Source of the DNA: Paracoccus kondratievae
Lineage (GTDB): Bacteria; Pseudomonadota; Alphaproteobacteria; Rhodobacterales; Rhodobacteraceae
NCBI RefSeq assembly: GCF_009301415.1
Contig: NZ_CP045072.1
Location: forward strand, 797,001-861,000
Reading direction: 5' to 3'
DNA: 64,000 bases
In this document: piece after piece, positions 46,913 through 56,431 of the stretch
Layout: each line of letters starts with the position of its first letter
Numbering within the stretch: the first letter of the stretch is position 1
The notes under the pieces: generated by a model
The model's database searches: none
Told to the model about the DNA's origin: nothing
What the model saw: only the letters and a program-made list of their open reading frames with translations
Program-made: the position numbers and the translations under genes

Positions 46913-49209
46913 CGCCGCACCCGCTCGATCGCCATCAGCACCCGCTCGGGCGTTGCGGGGGCGTCGATGCGCGGGTTCTCGGCATAGCCGTTGAAAGAGG
47001 CGACCGCCATGTTCAGCGCCTGAAAGACGCTGATCCCCAGCATAAAGGGCGGCTCGCCCACGGCCTTTGAGCGTTTGATCGTCGCCTCGCGGTTCACTGA
47101 CCAGTCGGCGAGATTGACGTTAAAGACCTTGGGTCGGTCCGAGGCCAGCGGGATCTTGTAGGTCGAAGGCGCGTGCGTGCGCAGTCGCCCCTTGTCATCC
47201 CACCACAGTTCCTCGCTGGTCAGCCAGCCGGTTCCTTGTACAAAAGCGCCCTCGACCTGCCCCTTGTCCAGCGCAGGGTTCAGACTGCGGCCAACGTCAT
47301 GCAGGACATCGGCGCGCTCGATGACGTATTCGCCGGTCAGCGTATCGACCGAGACTTCGGAGCAGGCCGCCCCATAGGCGAAATAGTAGAACGGGCGACC
47401 CCGGCCGGTTTCGCGGTCCCAATGGATTTTTGGCGTCTTGTAAAAGCCCGCCGCCGACAGCTGGATCCGCGCCATATAGGCGCTTTTGATAAAGGCGTCG
47501 AAGGGCATGGTTTCATTGCCGATCTGCACCGTCTCGCCGATGCTGACCAGTTCGGGGGCAACGCCCTTGGTCTCGGCCGCAAATGCGGTCAGGCGGGCGA
47601 TAAGCTGCTGACAGGCATCAAGCGCCGCCATCCCGTTCAGGTCCGACCCTGACGATGCGGCGGTGGCCGAGGTGTTCGGCACTTTCTCGGTCGTGGTCCT
47701 GGTGATGCGGATGCGGTCGATGTCGATTCCCAGCGCCTCGGCCACGACCTGAGCGACCTTGGTGTTCAGGCCCTGACCCATCTCGGTCCCGCCATGGTTC
47801 AGGTGGACCGAGCCGTCGGAATAGATGTGGATCAGCGCGCCGGCCTGGTTGTACCAGGTTGCGGTAAAGCTGATGCCGAACTTGACCGGGGTCAGTGCGA
47901 TACCCTTGCGGATGACGCCACCCTTGGCGTTCCAGTCCAGCACGGCCTGCCTGCGGGCGTGGTAGTCGCTGCTTGCCTCAAGCTCATCAAAGATGCGCGG
48001 CAGGATCTGGTCCTCGACCTCCTGATGATAGGGGGTCAGCTGGCCGTTCTGATAGAGGTTCAGCTTGCGGATCTCCAGCGGATCGCGGCCCAGCGTATAG
48101 GCAATATCTTCGATCACGCGCTCGGCCATGATGACGCCCTGCGGCCCGCCAAAGCCGCGGAAGGCGGTGTTTGAGCAGGTGTTGGTCTTCATCGGATGGC
48201 TGCGCAGCTCGACCGCCGGGTAAAAATAGGCGTTGTCGGCATGAAACAGCGCCCGGTCGGTCACCGGACCCGACAGATCGGCCGAAAAGCCGCAGCGGGC
48301 GTAGAAATCGGCCTCGACCGCATGAATCTTACCCGTCTCGTCATAGCCGACCTCATAGTCGATGACGAAATCGTGGCGCTTGCCGGTGATGGCGAAATCG
48401 TCGTCGCGGTCGGGCCGCAACTTGACGGCCCGGTTCAGCTTTTTCGCTGCCAGCGCCGAGATGCAGGCAAAGGGGTTCATCTGCGATTCCTTGCCGCCGA
48501 ACCCGCCGCCCATCCGCCGGACGTTTACCACCACCGCATTCGAGGGCACGCCCAGCACATGGGCGACCATATGCTGCACTTCGCTGGGGTGTTGGGTAGA
48601 GGTGTTGACGACCACCTCATCATCCTCGCCCGGGATCGCCATGGCGATCTGGCTTTCAAGATAGAAATGCTCCTGCCCGCCGACGGTCAGCCGCCCCGAG
48701 ATGCGGCGGGGCGCGCGCTCAAGCCCGGCCATGTCGCCACGCTGAAGCTTCAGCGGCTTGGTCACATAGCCCATACCGGCGTCGCGGGCACCGATGGCGT
48801 CGATGGCAAAGGGCAGCTCTTCGTATTCGATCTGTGCGAGCTGACAGGCGCGGCGTGCCTGATCGCGGGTCTCGGCCACCACGGCAAAGATCGGCTGGCC
48901 GTGGAACTGCACCTCATCGGTGGCCAGCAGCGGTTCGTCATGCAGCCCCGAGGGAGAGATGTCGTTCACGCCGGGAATATCCTCGGCTGTCAGGACCAGA
49001 TGCACCCCGGGCGCCTCGCGCACTTTGGACAGATCCAGCGAACGGATGCGGCCATGCGCGACCGTCGAAAGGCCCAGATAGGCGTGCAGCGTTCCCACCG
49101 GTTCCAGCAGGTCGTCGGTGTAATCGGCCTGGCCGGTGACATGTTTGACCGCCGAGTCATGGATGATCGGCGTATGGGCAGCGCCCTTGACGAAAACGTC
49201 CTGTTTCAT
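46909..49209 (-). CDS. xdhB: Xanthine dehydrogenase molybdenum-binding subunit XdhB
   Basis: A 766-residue large subunit holding the molybdopterin cofactor, which hydroxylates hypoxanthine and xanthine. Landmarks are HVTGQADYTDDLLEPVGTLHAYLG, RRMGGGFGGKESQ, the substrate-site Arg/Phe region NTAFRGFGGPQGV, a GTEMGQGLNTKVAQV stretch and the catalytic Glu in KAVGEPPFMLG near residue 729. It works as an (alpha-beta)2 enzyme with XdhA. ATGA overlaps join it to xdhA upstream and xdhC downstream. Confidence 0.95.
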   Translation of the reverse strand: MKQDVFVKGAAHTPIIHDSAVKHVTGQADYTDDLLEPVGTLHAYLGLSTVAHGRIRSLDLSKVREAPGVHLVLTAEDIPGVNDISPSGLHDEPLLATDEVQFHGQPIFAVVAETRDQARRACQLAQIEYEELPFAIDAIGARDAGMGYVTKPLKLQRGDMAGLERAPRRISGRLTVGGQEHFYLESQIAMAIPGEDDEVVVNTSTQHPSEVQHMVAHVLGVPSNAVVVNVRRMGGGFGGKESQMNPFACISALAAKKLNRAVKLRPDRDDDFAITGKRHDFVIDYEVGYDETGKIHAVEADFYARCGFSADLSGPVTDRALFHADNAYFYPAVELRSHPMKTNTCSNTAFRGFGGPQGVIMAERVIEDIAYTLGRDPLEIRKLNLYQNGQLTPYHQEVEDQILPRIFDELEASSDYHARRQAVLDWNAKGGVIRKGIALTPVKFGISFTATWYNQAGALIHIYSDGSVHLNHGGTEMGQGLNTKVAQVVAEALGIDIDRIRITRTTTEKVPNTSATAASSGSDLNGMAALDACQQLIARLTAFAAETKGVAPELVSIGETVQIGNETMPFDAFIKSAYMARIQLSAAGFYKTPKIHWDRETGRGRPFYYFAYGAACSEVSVDTLTGEYVIERADVLHDVGRSLNPALDKGQVEGAFVQGTGWLTSEELWWDDKGRLRTHAPSTYKIPLASDRPKVFNVNLADWSVNREATIKRSKAVGEPPFMLGISVFQALNMAVASFNGYAENPRIDAPATPERVLMAIERVRR

Positions 49210-50651
49210 TCGACCCTCCTCAGGCGGTGGTCCTCACCCTGCTGTTCAAGCCAGAAGCGGCGGAAAAAATTGGCGGCAAGCGTCTGGCGATATTCCTTGG
49301 TGGCACGCCAGTCGGTGAGCGGCTGAAAGTCATTGGCGACTGCGCGCGCCGCAGCCTCGAAGGTCTCGGCGGTGAAGGGCTGGCCCTTCAGTGCGGCCTC
49401 GGCCCCGGTCGCACGTTTGGGCGTGCCGGCCATGCCGCCAAAGGCCACGCGTGCGTCGATGATCGTCGTCCCGTCGGTTTCCACCCGGAAGGCGGCGGCA
49501 GAGGCGGTGATATCGGCGTGGTGGCGCTTGCTGACCTTATAGGCGGCGATACGGGCATTACCTTTAAGCGGCATGGCGATCGCCTCGACGAATTCGCCGG
49601 GGCGGCGGTCCTGCTTGCCGTATTCGATAAAGTAATCCTCGACCGGCAATTCGCGCGTACCCTCGGCGCTGCGCAGCCGCAGGGTAGCACCAAGCGCGAT
49701 CAGCAGGGGCGGCGTTTCGCCGATAGGAGAGCCGTTGGCGATATTGCCGCCGATAGTCCCGGCGTTGCGGACCTGCCAGCCGCCGATGCGCAGCCAGTAA
49801 TCAACCGCCTCGGGGAAGTGTTCGCGCAAGAACGGCTCAAACTCGCTATAGGTGACGCCAGCGCCGATGGTGATCCGACCCTCGGCAAGCTCAATCCGCT
49901 TGAGGTCCTGCAAATGGCCGATGAACACGGCCGGAGAGATGTTGCGCAGGAATTTCGTCACCCACAGCCCGACATCCGTGGCCCCGGCGACGATGGTCGC
50001 TTTGGGATGGGCGGCCAGCACCTGTGCCAGATCGGCGGCATCGGCGGGCAGGATGGCGCGGTCATCGCCGCGCGCAACCTCGACCCGCTCGCGCGGGATG
50101 GCGTTCAATGCGGCAATGACGTGCTCACGTTCGACGCTCAGCGCATCCATATGCTGCCCTCCGGCCTCCGAGGCGGCAAAGGCGGCTTTCACGATCGGCT
50201 CATAACCCGTGCAGCGGCACAGGTTGCCCTGCAGCGCGGTTTCAATCGCCAGCATGTCGGGGCGCGGGTTCTGCATCCACAGACCGTAAAGCGCCATGAC
50301 AAAGCCCGGCGTGCAAAAGCCACATTGGCTGCCGTGATGTTCGACCATTGCGGCCTGAACCGGATGCAGCCCGCCCTGTGGTCCGCGCAGATGCTCGACC
50401 GTCACGATATGGCAGCCGTGGCACGAGGCAAGAAAGCGGATGCAGGCGTTGATCGGTTCGTAATGCAACCGGCCCTGATAAAGCCGGCCGACCAGAACGG
50501 TGCATGCGCCGCAATCGCCTTCGGCGCAGCCTTCTTTGGTGCCGGTCAGGCGGCGGTTCAGCCGCAAAAAGTCCAGAAGCGTGTCGCGTGATCCGACCTC
50601 GGTCAGGCGCACCTCGCTGTCGTTCAGAAGAAAGCGCAATTCTTGGCCCAT
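49206..50651 (-). CDS. xdhA: Xanthine dehydrogenase FAD/[2Fe-2S] subunit XdhA
   Basis: A 481-residue small subunit. The N-terminal ferredoxin-type cluster is held by C42, C47, C50 (GCAEGDCGAC) and C70, and the second cluster by C110, C113, C145 and C147 (GSQCGFC, NLCRCTGY). The FAD domain has VAGATDVGLWV and GTIGGNIANGSPIGE. It passes electrons from the Mo site to NAD+. It is the first gene of the operon, with a LysR regulator starting 118 bases away on the other strand. Confidence 0.95.
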   Translation of the reverse strand: MGQELRFLLNDSEVRLTEVGSRDTLLDFLRLNRRLTGTKEGCAEGDCGACTVLVGRLYQGRLHYEPINACIRFLASCHGCHIVTVEHLRGPQGGLHPVQAAMVEHHGSQCGFCTPGFVMALYGLWMQNPRPDMLAIETALQGNLCRCTGYEPIVKAAFAASEAGGQHMDALSVEREHVIAALNAIPRERVEVARGDDRAILPADAADLAQVLAAHPKATIVAGATDVGLWVTKFLRNISPAVFIGHLQDLKRIELAEGRITIGAGVTYSEFEPFLREHFPEAVDYWLRIGGWQVRNAGTIGGNIANGSPIGETPPLLIALGATLRLRSAEGTRELPVEDYFIEYGKQDRRPGEFVEAIAMPLKGNARIAAYKVSKRHHADITASAAAFRVETDGTTIIDARVAFGGMAGTPKRATGAEAALKGQPFTAETFEAAARAVANDFQPLTDWRATKEYRQTLAANFFRRFWLEQQGEDHRLRRVE

Positions 50652-50769
50652 TCGGTCCTCGCTGGGAATGGCTGGGGATAGGGAAAGCCTAAGCGTGAAT
50701 TGCTCTTTGCGAAATCACAGATTGAGCATAAGACTTTCAGCGATTCCTTGAAAGAGTGGGGGCGAGACC

Positions 50770-51666
50770 ATGCCATATCTTGAAAGTCTGCGGGTCTTCG
50801 TGCGCGTCGTCGAGCTGGGTTCAATCACGGCGGGCGGGCGCGACCTACGCATGTCACCTGCGGTGGCCTCGAACCGTATCAAGGATCTGGAGACGCGTTT
50901 TGGCGTGCGCCTGCTTAATCGCACCACGCGCAAACTGGTGCCGACCGAGGTGGGGCGCGCCTTTTACGACAACGCCCGCAGGGTGATCGAGACGCTGGAC
51001 GAGGCCGAGGCGGTGGTCTCGGGCTTTTCGGGCAACCCCCATGGCGCCTTGCGGGTGACCGCGCCTTTGGGTCTGGGGCGAAGGCTGATCGCGCCTTTGG
51101 TGCCAAAGTTCTGCGACGAATATCCGGGGGTCGAACTGCGGCTGCGGCTGTCGGACCGCAACGTCGATATTATCGCTGACGGAATCGACCTCGCCTTTTT
51201 TCTGGGCGAGCCGCAGGATTCGGCACTGAAATGGCGGCGGATTGCAGAATGTCGCCGGGCGCTGGTGGCGACGCCCGAGTATCTGGAAAAGCACGGGCAC
51301 CCCGAGCGGCCCGAGGATCTGACCTCGCATAACTGCCTGTTGCTGCGTTACCCGCGCAGCCCGGAATATTATTGGGTGCTGCAAACGCCCGAGGGGCCGC
51401 AAAAGCTGCTGGTGAACGGCAGGTTCGATGCCGATGACGGCGATGTGCTCAGCGGCTGGGCCATGGCCGGCAGGGGGATCGTCAACCGTCCGCGTTATGA
51501 GGTCGCCGAACATCTTGCCGCCGGGCGGCTGGTCGAGGTGCTGCCGCAGTTTCCGCCCATCCCCTCGCAATTCGGCGTGCTGACCCCGCACCGCCGCTTG
51601 CAAGATCCCAAGGTACGGCTGTTTGCCGATTTCATCGCCCGCGAGGTGCGGGGGCTGTTCGGATAA
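50770..51666 (+). CDS. LysR-family regulator divergent from xdhA
   Basis: A 298-residue LysR protein. The HTH begins PYLESLRVFVRVVELGSITAGGRDLRMSPAVASNRIKDLETRFGVRLLNRTTRKLVPTE. The effector domain includes LRLSDRNVDIIADGIDLAFFLGEP and ends FADFIAREVRGLFG. Divergent placement next to xdhA makes it the probable controller of purine oxidation, most likely responding to a purine or to urate. The effector is inferred. GAGTGGGGGCGAG precedes the ATG. Confidence 0.9.
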   Translation: MPYLESLRVFVRVVELGSITAGGRDLRMSPAVASNRIKDLETRFGVRLLNRTTRKLVPTEVGRAFYDNARRVIETLDEAEAVVSGFSGNPHGALRVTAPLGLGRRLIAPLVPKFCDEYPGVELRLRLSDRNVDIIADGIDLAFFLGEPQDSALKWRRIAECRRALVATPEYLEKHGHPERPEDLTSHNCLLLRYPRSPEYYWVLQTPEGPQKLLVNGRFDADDGDVLSGWAMAGRGIVNRPRYEVAEHLAAGRLVEVLPQFPPIPSQFGVLTPHRRLQDPKVRLFADFIAREVRGLFG

Positions 51667-51750
51667 AGCCCCCTGAAAATGCCGCAGCCGCTGACCGGGA
51701 ACGGCAGCGGCTGGCATCGGATGGGGGTGTTTTTTCCCCTGCGCGTAATT

Positions 51751-52998
51751 TCAGTTCAATGCAAAGGTCTTGGGCAGGCTGCGATACCAGTCCACGATCG
51801 CCTGACGCTCTTCGGGCTCCATGAAGCTGACGTTGGCGGGCGGCATGGCATTGGTCACGCCAGCCTGGATATAGATCTCGCGCGCCGCGCGGGTGATGTC
51901 GTCGGGGGTTTCCAGCAGCACGCCCTTGGGTGCGGTGTGGATGCCCTCATACGAGGGCTCCCTTGCGTGGCACATCGAGCAGCGACCCATCACCGCGTTA
52001 TAGGCGTCCTCCCATCCGGCCACGTCAACCATGGCCTGCTGGGTGGGGGTCAGGACGCGGGCCTCGGCCTCTTCCAGCGTCTGGCGGAACATCGGTGCGG
52101 TCGACAGCCACATGACGATGATGAACAGGATCGTGGTTACCGCCCAGGTCCACCAGCGCATGCCGCCACCGGCGTGCATGGTGTTGAAGAAGTGGCGGAT
52201 CGTCACACCCATCAGGAAGATCAGCCCCGCGATGACCCAGTTGTATTCGGTGGCAAAGGCCAGCGGATAGTGGTTCGACAGCATCAGGAACACCACCGGC
52301 AACGTCAGATAGTTGTTATGGGTCGAGCGCAGCTTGGCGATCTTGCCGTATTTTGGATCGGCAGGGCGTCCGGCCTTAAGATCGGCAACGACGATGCGTT
52401 GGTTCGGCATGATGATAAAGAACACGTTCGCCGTCATGATAGTGGCGGTAAACGCACCCAGATGCAGCATGACCGCGCGGCCGGTAAACACCTGATTATA
52501 GGCCCAGCCCATGACCACCAGCAGTGCAAACAGGATCAGCATCAGCAGGGTCGGGGTTTCACCCAGCCGCGATTTGCACAGGTTGGTATAGATCAGCCAG
52601 CCGATCGACAGCGACCCGCCCGAGATCAGGATTGCCTGCCAGGGCGCCAGCTCCATCTTGGCGGGATCTATCAGGAACAGCTCGGAGCCGACCCAATATG
52701 TGACCATCAGGAGCGCGGCCCCCGAGATCCAGGTCATATAGCTTTCCCATTTGAACCAGATCAGATGCTCGGGCATCCGTTCGGGTGCGACGAGGTATTT
52801 CTGGATGTGATAAAAGCCGCCGCCGTGAACCTGCCATTCCTCGCCATGAGCACCCGGGGGCAGGCCGGGCACCTTGCGCAGCCCAAGGTCAAGGGCGACG
52901 AAATAGAACGAAGAGCCGATCCAGCAGATGGCGGTGACGACATGCGTCCAGCGGATGGCAAAGGCGAGCCAATCCCAGATGACGGCGAAATCGGACAT
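51751..52998 (-). CDS. puuD: Membrane-bound urate oxidase with C-terminal cytochrome c domain
   Basis: A 415-residue PuuD-type enzyme. The N-terminal part has about eight hydrophobic segments (residues 10-300) with conserved His such as RWTHVVTAICWIG, GGGFYHIQKYLVAP and RSTHNNYLTLP. A periplasmic cytochrome c domain follows, with the heme motif CSMCH at 340-344 and a probable Met ligand in NAMPPANVSFM. It oxidises urate to 5-hydroxyisourate and feeds electrons to the respiratory chain, so no peroxide is formed. It is transcribed separately: a strong terminator at 53120-53141 ends the upstream operon, and GGAGAC precedes its ATG. Confidence 0.93.
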   Translation of the reverse strand: MSDFAVIWDWLAFAIRWTHVVTAICWIGSSFYFVALDLGLRKVPGLPPGAHGEEWQVHGGGFYHIQKYLVAPERMPEHLIWFKWESYMTWISGAALLMVTYWVGSELFLIDPAKMELAPWQAILISGGSLSIGWLIYTNLCKSRLGETPTLLMLILFALLVVMGWAYNQVFTGRAVMLHLGAFTATIMTANVFFIIMPNQRIVVADLKAGRPADPKYGKIAKLRSTHNNYLTLPVVFLMLSNHYPLAFATEYNWVIAGLIFLMGVTIRHFFNTMHAGGGMRWWTWAVTTILFIIVMWLSTAPMFRQTLEEAEARVLTPTQQAMVDVAGWEDAYNAVMGRCSMCHAREPSYEGIHTAPKGVLLETPDDITRAAREIYIQAGVTNAMPPANVSFMEPEERQAIVDWYRSLPKTFALN

Positions 52999-53119
52999 AC
53001 TCTGTCTCCTGTCTAGCTGGCGAAAGACTAACGGCTTCTAAGGGTTGCGAGTATTCACACATTTCCCCTTGCTGTCTTAACGATGTGTTGAAAATCCTTA
53101 ATCCGGACCGGGGGGAATG

Positions 53120-53141
53120 AAAAAAAGGGGGCATTGCCCCC
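53120..53141 (-). terminator. Strong intrinsic terminator of the bhc/purine operon
   Basis: On the minus strand, a 6-bp perfect stem gggggc / gccccc with a 3-base loop is followed by seven T (53126-53120). It lies 63 bases after the uraH stop and separates that operon from puuD. Confidence 0.85.
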
Positions 53142-53203
53142 TCGGACCCGCGCCGGGCCGCACCTTGTTGCTGCGTAAGTGGCCCCGGAAACGGGCGCGC
53201 GGC

Positions 53204-53554
53204 TCAGCTGCCGCGATAGGTCGAAAACCCGTAGGGCGAGATCAGCAGCGGCACATGATAGTGGTCCTGATCCGCCATGCCGAACCGTAGCGGCACCTGA
53301 TCAAGGAAGCGCGGCTTTGCGGCCTGATGTCCCTGTGCGTCCAGCCACGCGCCGACATGAAAGATCAGCTCGTATTCGCCGGTGTCGAACTGGGCTTCGG
53401 GCAGGATCGGACTGTCGGTGCGGCCATCATGGTTGGTGACGGTTTCGGCGATCAGCCGGCGCTCGGGGTCAAGGCGGTAAAGCTCGATCCGCATGCCCTG
53501 CGCGGGGGTGCCGTTCGCGGTGTCGAGCACATGGGTGGTAAGATAGCCGGGCAT
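53204..53554 (-). CDS. uraH: 5-Hydroxyisourate hydrolase
   Basis: A 116-residue transthyretin-like protein hydrolysing 5-hydroxyisourate to OHCU. The catalytic signatures are all present: LTTHVLDTANG with H8, NHDGRTD with the Arg, and the C-terminal YRGS tetrapeptide after HYHVPLLISPYGFST. Length is the family norm. It follows the deaminase gene by 16 bases and precedes the operon terminator. Together with puuD it carries out the step after urate oxidation. Confidence 0.95.
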   Translation of the reverse strand: MPGYLTTHVLDTANGTPAQGMRIELYRLDPERRLIAETVTNHDGRTDSPILPEAQFDTGEYELIFHVGAWLDAQGHQAAKPRFLDQVPLRFGMADQDHYHVPLLISPYGFSTYRGS

Positions 53555-53570
53555 TTTCTTCCTTTCCTTG

Positions 53571-54914
53571 TCAATCCGCGAGCCGGGCGATGGCGGCGCG
53601 GGCCTGTTCGTTCAGGCGATTCGTGTCTGCGGTCAGCAGGTCGTGATCCTGCACCACGGCGCGGCCTTCGACATAAACCGCGCGCGGCCGGATCGGTGCG
53701 CAAAAGACCAGCGCCGCGACCGGGTCCCATTGACCGGCGGCGGGCAGCTCTGCGACATCCCAAAGCACCAGATCGGCGCGTTTTCCGGGTTCGAGTGAAC
53801 CGATATCACTGCGGCCCAGAACCCGTGCGCCGCCCAGCGTGGCGATTTCAAGCGCCTCACGTGCGCCCATGGCGGCCGGGCCATCCTTGAGCCGCGCGAC
53901 CAGCATCGCCTGCCGGGCTTCAAGCCCCAGATGGCTGCAATCGTTGCTGGCCGAACCGTCGACCCCAAGACCGACCGGCACGCCCGCGTCGCGCATCTGC
54001 CGGACCGGCGCGATGCCCGAGGCAAGCCGAGCGTTCGAGCAGGGGCAATGTGCGACCCCGGTGCCGGTGCGGGCAAACAGGTCGATCTCTTTGTCGGACA
54101 GTTTCACGCAATGAGCATGCCAGACATCATCGCCGGTCCAGCCCAGGCTTTCGGCGTAATCACCGGGCAACATGCCGAAATTCACCAGCGAATAGGTGAT
54201 ATCCTCGTCATTTTCGGCCAGATGGGTATGCAGCCGCACGCCCTTTTCGCGCGCCAGGATCGCGGCGTCGCGCATCAACTCACGGCTGACCGAGAAAGGA
54301 GAGCAGGGCGCCAGACCCACCTGCACCATGGCGCCGGGATTGGGGTCGTGAAAGGCGGCGACCAGCCGTTCACTGTCTTTCAGGATCGCGGTCTCATCCT
54401 CGACCAGCGCGTCGGGGGGCAGCCCGCCTTTGGATTCGCCGATCGACATGGCGCCGCGGGTGGCGGTGAAACGGATGCCGATCTCGGTCGCGGCCTCGAT
54501 ACTGTCGTCAAGCCGGGCGCCGTTCGGAAAGAGATAGAGATGATCCGACGAACAGGTGCAGCCTGACAGCGCCAGTTCGGCCAGGCCGATACGGGTGGAC
54601 AGGCGGATGTCCTCGGGACCCATGCGGCCCCAGATCGGATAAAGGGTGCGCAGCCAGCCAAACAGCGCCGCATCCTGTGCGGCGGGGACGGCTCGGGTCA
54701 GTGTCTGGAACAGGTGATGATGGGTGTTCACAAAGCCCGGGGTGACAACACAGCCCCGAGCCTCGATCACCTCGGCGTCTTCGGCGACCAGCCCGGTGCC
54801 GACGGCAGAGATCACTCCGCCGTCGATCAGGATGTCGCCGCCTGCGATCTCGCTCCGGGCGCTGTCCATGGTGACCACCACTTCTGCGCCCCTGATGAGC
54901 AGGCGTTTCGTCAT
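53571..54914 (-). CDS. 8-Oxoguanine deaminase-like amidohydrolase
   Basis: A 447-residue Zn amidohydrolase. The metal motif is TPGFVNTHHHLFQT (H65, H67). Further landmarks are GCTCSSDHLYLFPN, HTHLAENDEDI, WHAHCVKLSDKEIDLF, GVAHCPCSNARLASG and GLGVDGSASND. This set matches the 8-oxoguanine deaminase group (product urate), which is close to hydroxyatrazine hydrolases, so the substrate is inferred from group and context. The ATG overlaps the permease stop (TGATG). Deamination to urate supplies PuuD and UraH. Confidence 0.82.
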   Translation of the reverse strand: MTKRLLIRGAEVVVTMDSARSEIAGGDILIDGGVISAVGTGLVAEDAEVIEARGCVVTPGFVNTHHHLFQTLTRAVPAAQDAALFGWLRTLYPIWGRMGPEDIRLSTRIGLAELALSGCTCSSDHLYLFPNGARLDDSIEAATEIGIRFTATRGAMSIGESKGGLPPDALVEDETAILKDSERLVAAFHDPNPGAMVQVGLAPCSPFSVSRELMRDAAILAREKGVRLHTHLAENDEDITYSLVNFGMLPGDYAESLGWTGDDVWHAHCVKLSDKEIDLFARTGTGVAHCPCSNARLASGIAPVRQMRDAGVPVGLGVDGSASNDCSHLGLEARQAMLVARLKDGPAAMGAREALEIATLGGARVLGRSDIGSLEPGKRADLVLWDVAELPAAGQWDPVAALVFCAPIRPRAVYVEGRAVVQDHDLLTADTNRLNEQARAAIARLAD

Positions 54915-56395
54915 CAATGTGCCTCGCTTGCGTGTGCGGCTGCGGCAAGTTCTTCTTCGCTTGCATGCGGCGCGCCGTTGAAGAACCAGTTCAACCCTAC
55001 TGCGGCCACGGCGGCAAGCAGGATGCCGGAATGGATCAGAGTGTGCAGCGAATGCGGCAGCCACTGGTTGAAGTCAGGGGCAATCATCGGGACCATTCCC
55101 AGCCCCAGCGATACGGCAACGATGAACAGGTTGTGCCGGTTGCCCTTGAAGTCGACGGTCGAAAGGATGCGGATCCCGGTCGCGGCGACCATGCCGAACA
55201 TGACCAGCCCTGCGCCGCCCAGCACCGTGGTCGGCAGCGATTCGACCAGCGCGCCCATCTTGGGGATCAGGCCAAGGACGATCATGATTGCGCCGCCCGC
55301 CACGCAGACAAAGCGCGAGCGCACCCCGGTCACACCCACCAGCCCGACGTTCTGGCTGAATGAGGTATAGGGGAAAGTGTTGAACAGACCGCCGATAGCG
55401 GTGCCCAGCCCGTCCACGCGCAGCCCGGCGCTAAGCGCCTGCGGGGTCATGCGGCGGCCGCAAATGTCACTGAGCGCAAGGAACATGCCTGTCGATTCGA
55501 TCATGGTCACAAACATGACCAGCAGCATGGTCACGATCATCACCGGATCAAAGATCGGCGTGCCGAAATGCAGCGGCTTGATCGGGGCGAACCATGCGGC
55601 TTCGGCGATGCCGTCGAAATGCATCATGCCCATGACGGCGGCAAGAGCCCCACCGATGACGATGCCAAGCAGCACTGCGATATTGGCGACAAAGCCGCGT
55701 GCATAGCGTGCTATCAGCAGGATCGCGGCCAGAACGGTGATGCCGATGACGATACGCTCGACCGAGGCATATTCCGGATTCGGCATCGTCGGCATCAGCT
55801 TGACGCTTGCCGGAACCTCTCCTGCGGCGCGGGCGGCCTCAAGCCAGGCTTGCGCGGCGGGATCGACAAGCTGCGGCGCGGTCGGGCCGACCGGCAGGCC
55901 AAAGATCCAGTTGATCCCGACCGGCATCAGGCTGACCCCGATCACCAGGATCACCGTGCCGGTGACGACACTGGGAAAGAACCGCAACAGCCGGCTGACG
56001 ATCGGGGCGAAAAAGATCGAGATGACCCCCGCGGCCATGATCGCACCGAACATCATCCGCGCGCCCTCCTGTCCCGGGTTGGCCGAGGCGATGGCAACCA
56101 TGGGACCGACAGCGGCAAAGGTGACGCCCATCATCACGGGCAGACGGATACCAAACCACTGAGTGGCGCCAAAGGACTGGATGATGGTGACAATGCCGCA
56201 GACGAACAGGTCGGCAGAAATCAGAAAGGCCACGTCCTGCGGCGAAAGCTGCAGGGCGCGGCCCACAATCAGCGGCACTGCGATAGCGCCGGCATACATG
56301 ACCAGAACATGCTGGAAGCCCAGGGCAAACAGCCGAGGAGCGGCAATGCGCTCCTCGACCGGATCAAAGCCGGGGCTGGTGTCCAGATTTTGCAT
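54914..56395 (-). CDS. NCS2-family nucleobase:cation symporter (xanthine/urate permease)
   Basis: A 493-residue, roughly fourteen-segment permease of the nucleobase-ascorbate transporter family. Landmarks are ALGFQHVLVMYAGAIAVPLIVG, the QSFGATQWFGIRLPVMMGVTFAAVGP motif, the substrate-site segment SFSQNVGLVGVTGVRSRFVC and the preceding FNTFPYT. UacT/XanQ-type members carry urate or xanthine with protons. The start at 56395 has GGAGG ten bases upstream; an ATG at 56404 sits too close to it. Located between the deaminase and bhcD, it brings purine substrate into the cell for this operon. Confidence 0.9.
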   Translation of the reverse strand: MQNLDTSPGFDPVEERIAAPRLFALGFQHVLVMYAGAIAVPLIVGRALQLSPQDVAFLISADLFVCGIVTIIQSFGATQWFGIRLPVMMGVTFAAVGPMVAIASANPGQEGARMMFGAIMAAGVISIFFAPIVSRLLRFFPSVVTGTVILVIGVSLMPVGINWIFGLPVGPTAPQLVDPAAQAWLEAARAAGEVPASVKLMPTMPNPEYASVERIVIGITVLAAILLIARYARGFVANIAVLLGIVIGGALAAVMGMMHFDGIAEAAWFAPIKPLHFGTPIFDPVMIVTMLLVMFVTMIESTGMFLALSDICGRRMTPQALSAGLRVDGLGTAIGGLFNTFPYTSFSQNVGLVGVTGVRSRFVCVAGGAIMIVLGLIPKMGALVESLPTTVLGGAGLVMFGMVAATGIRILSTVDFKGNRHNLFIVAVSLGLGMVPMIAPDFNQWLPHSLHTLIHSGILLAAVAAVGLNWFFNGAPHASEEELAAAAHASEAH

Positions 56396-56431
56396 TCGTC
56401 CCATACCTCCCTATTTTCAGGACGTTACCGC

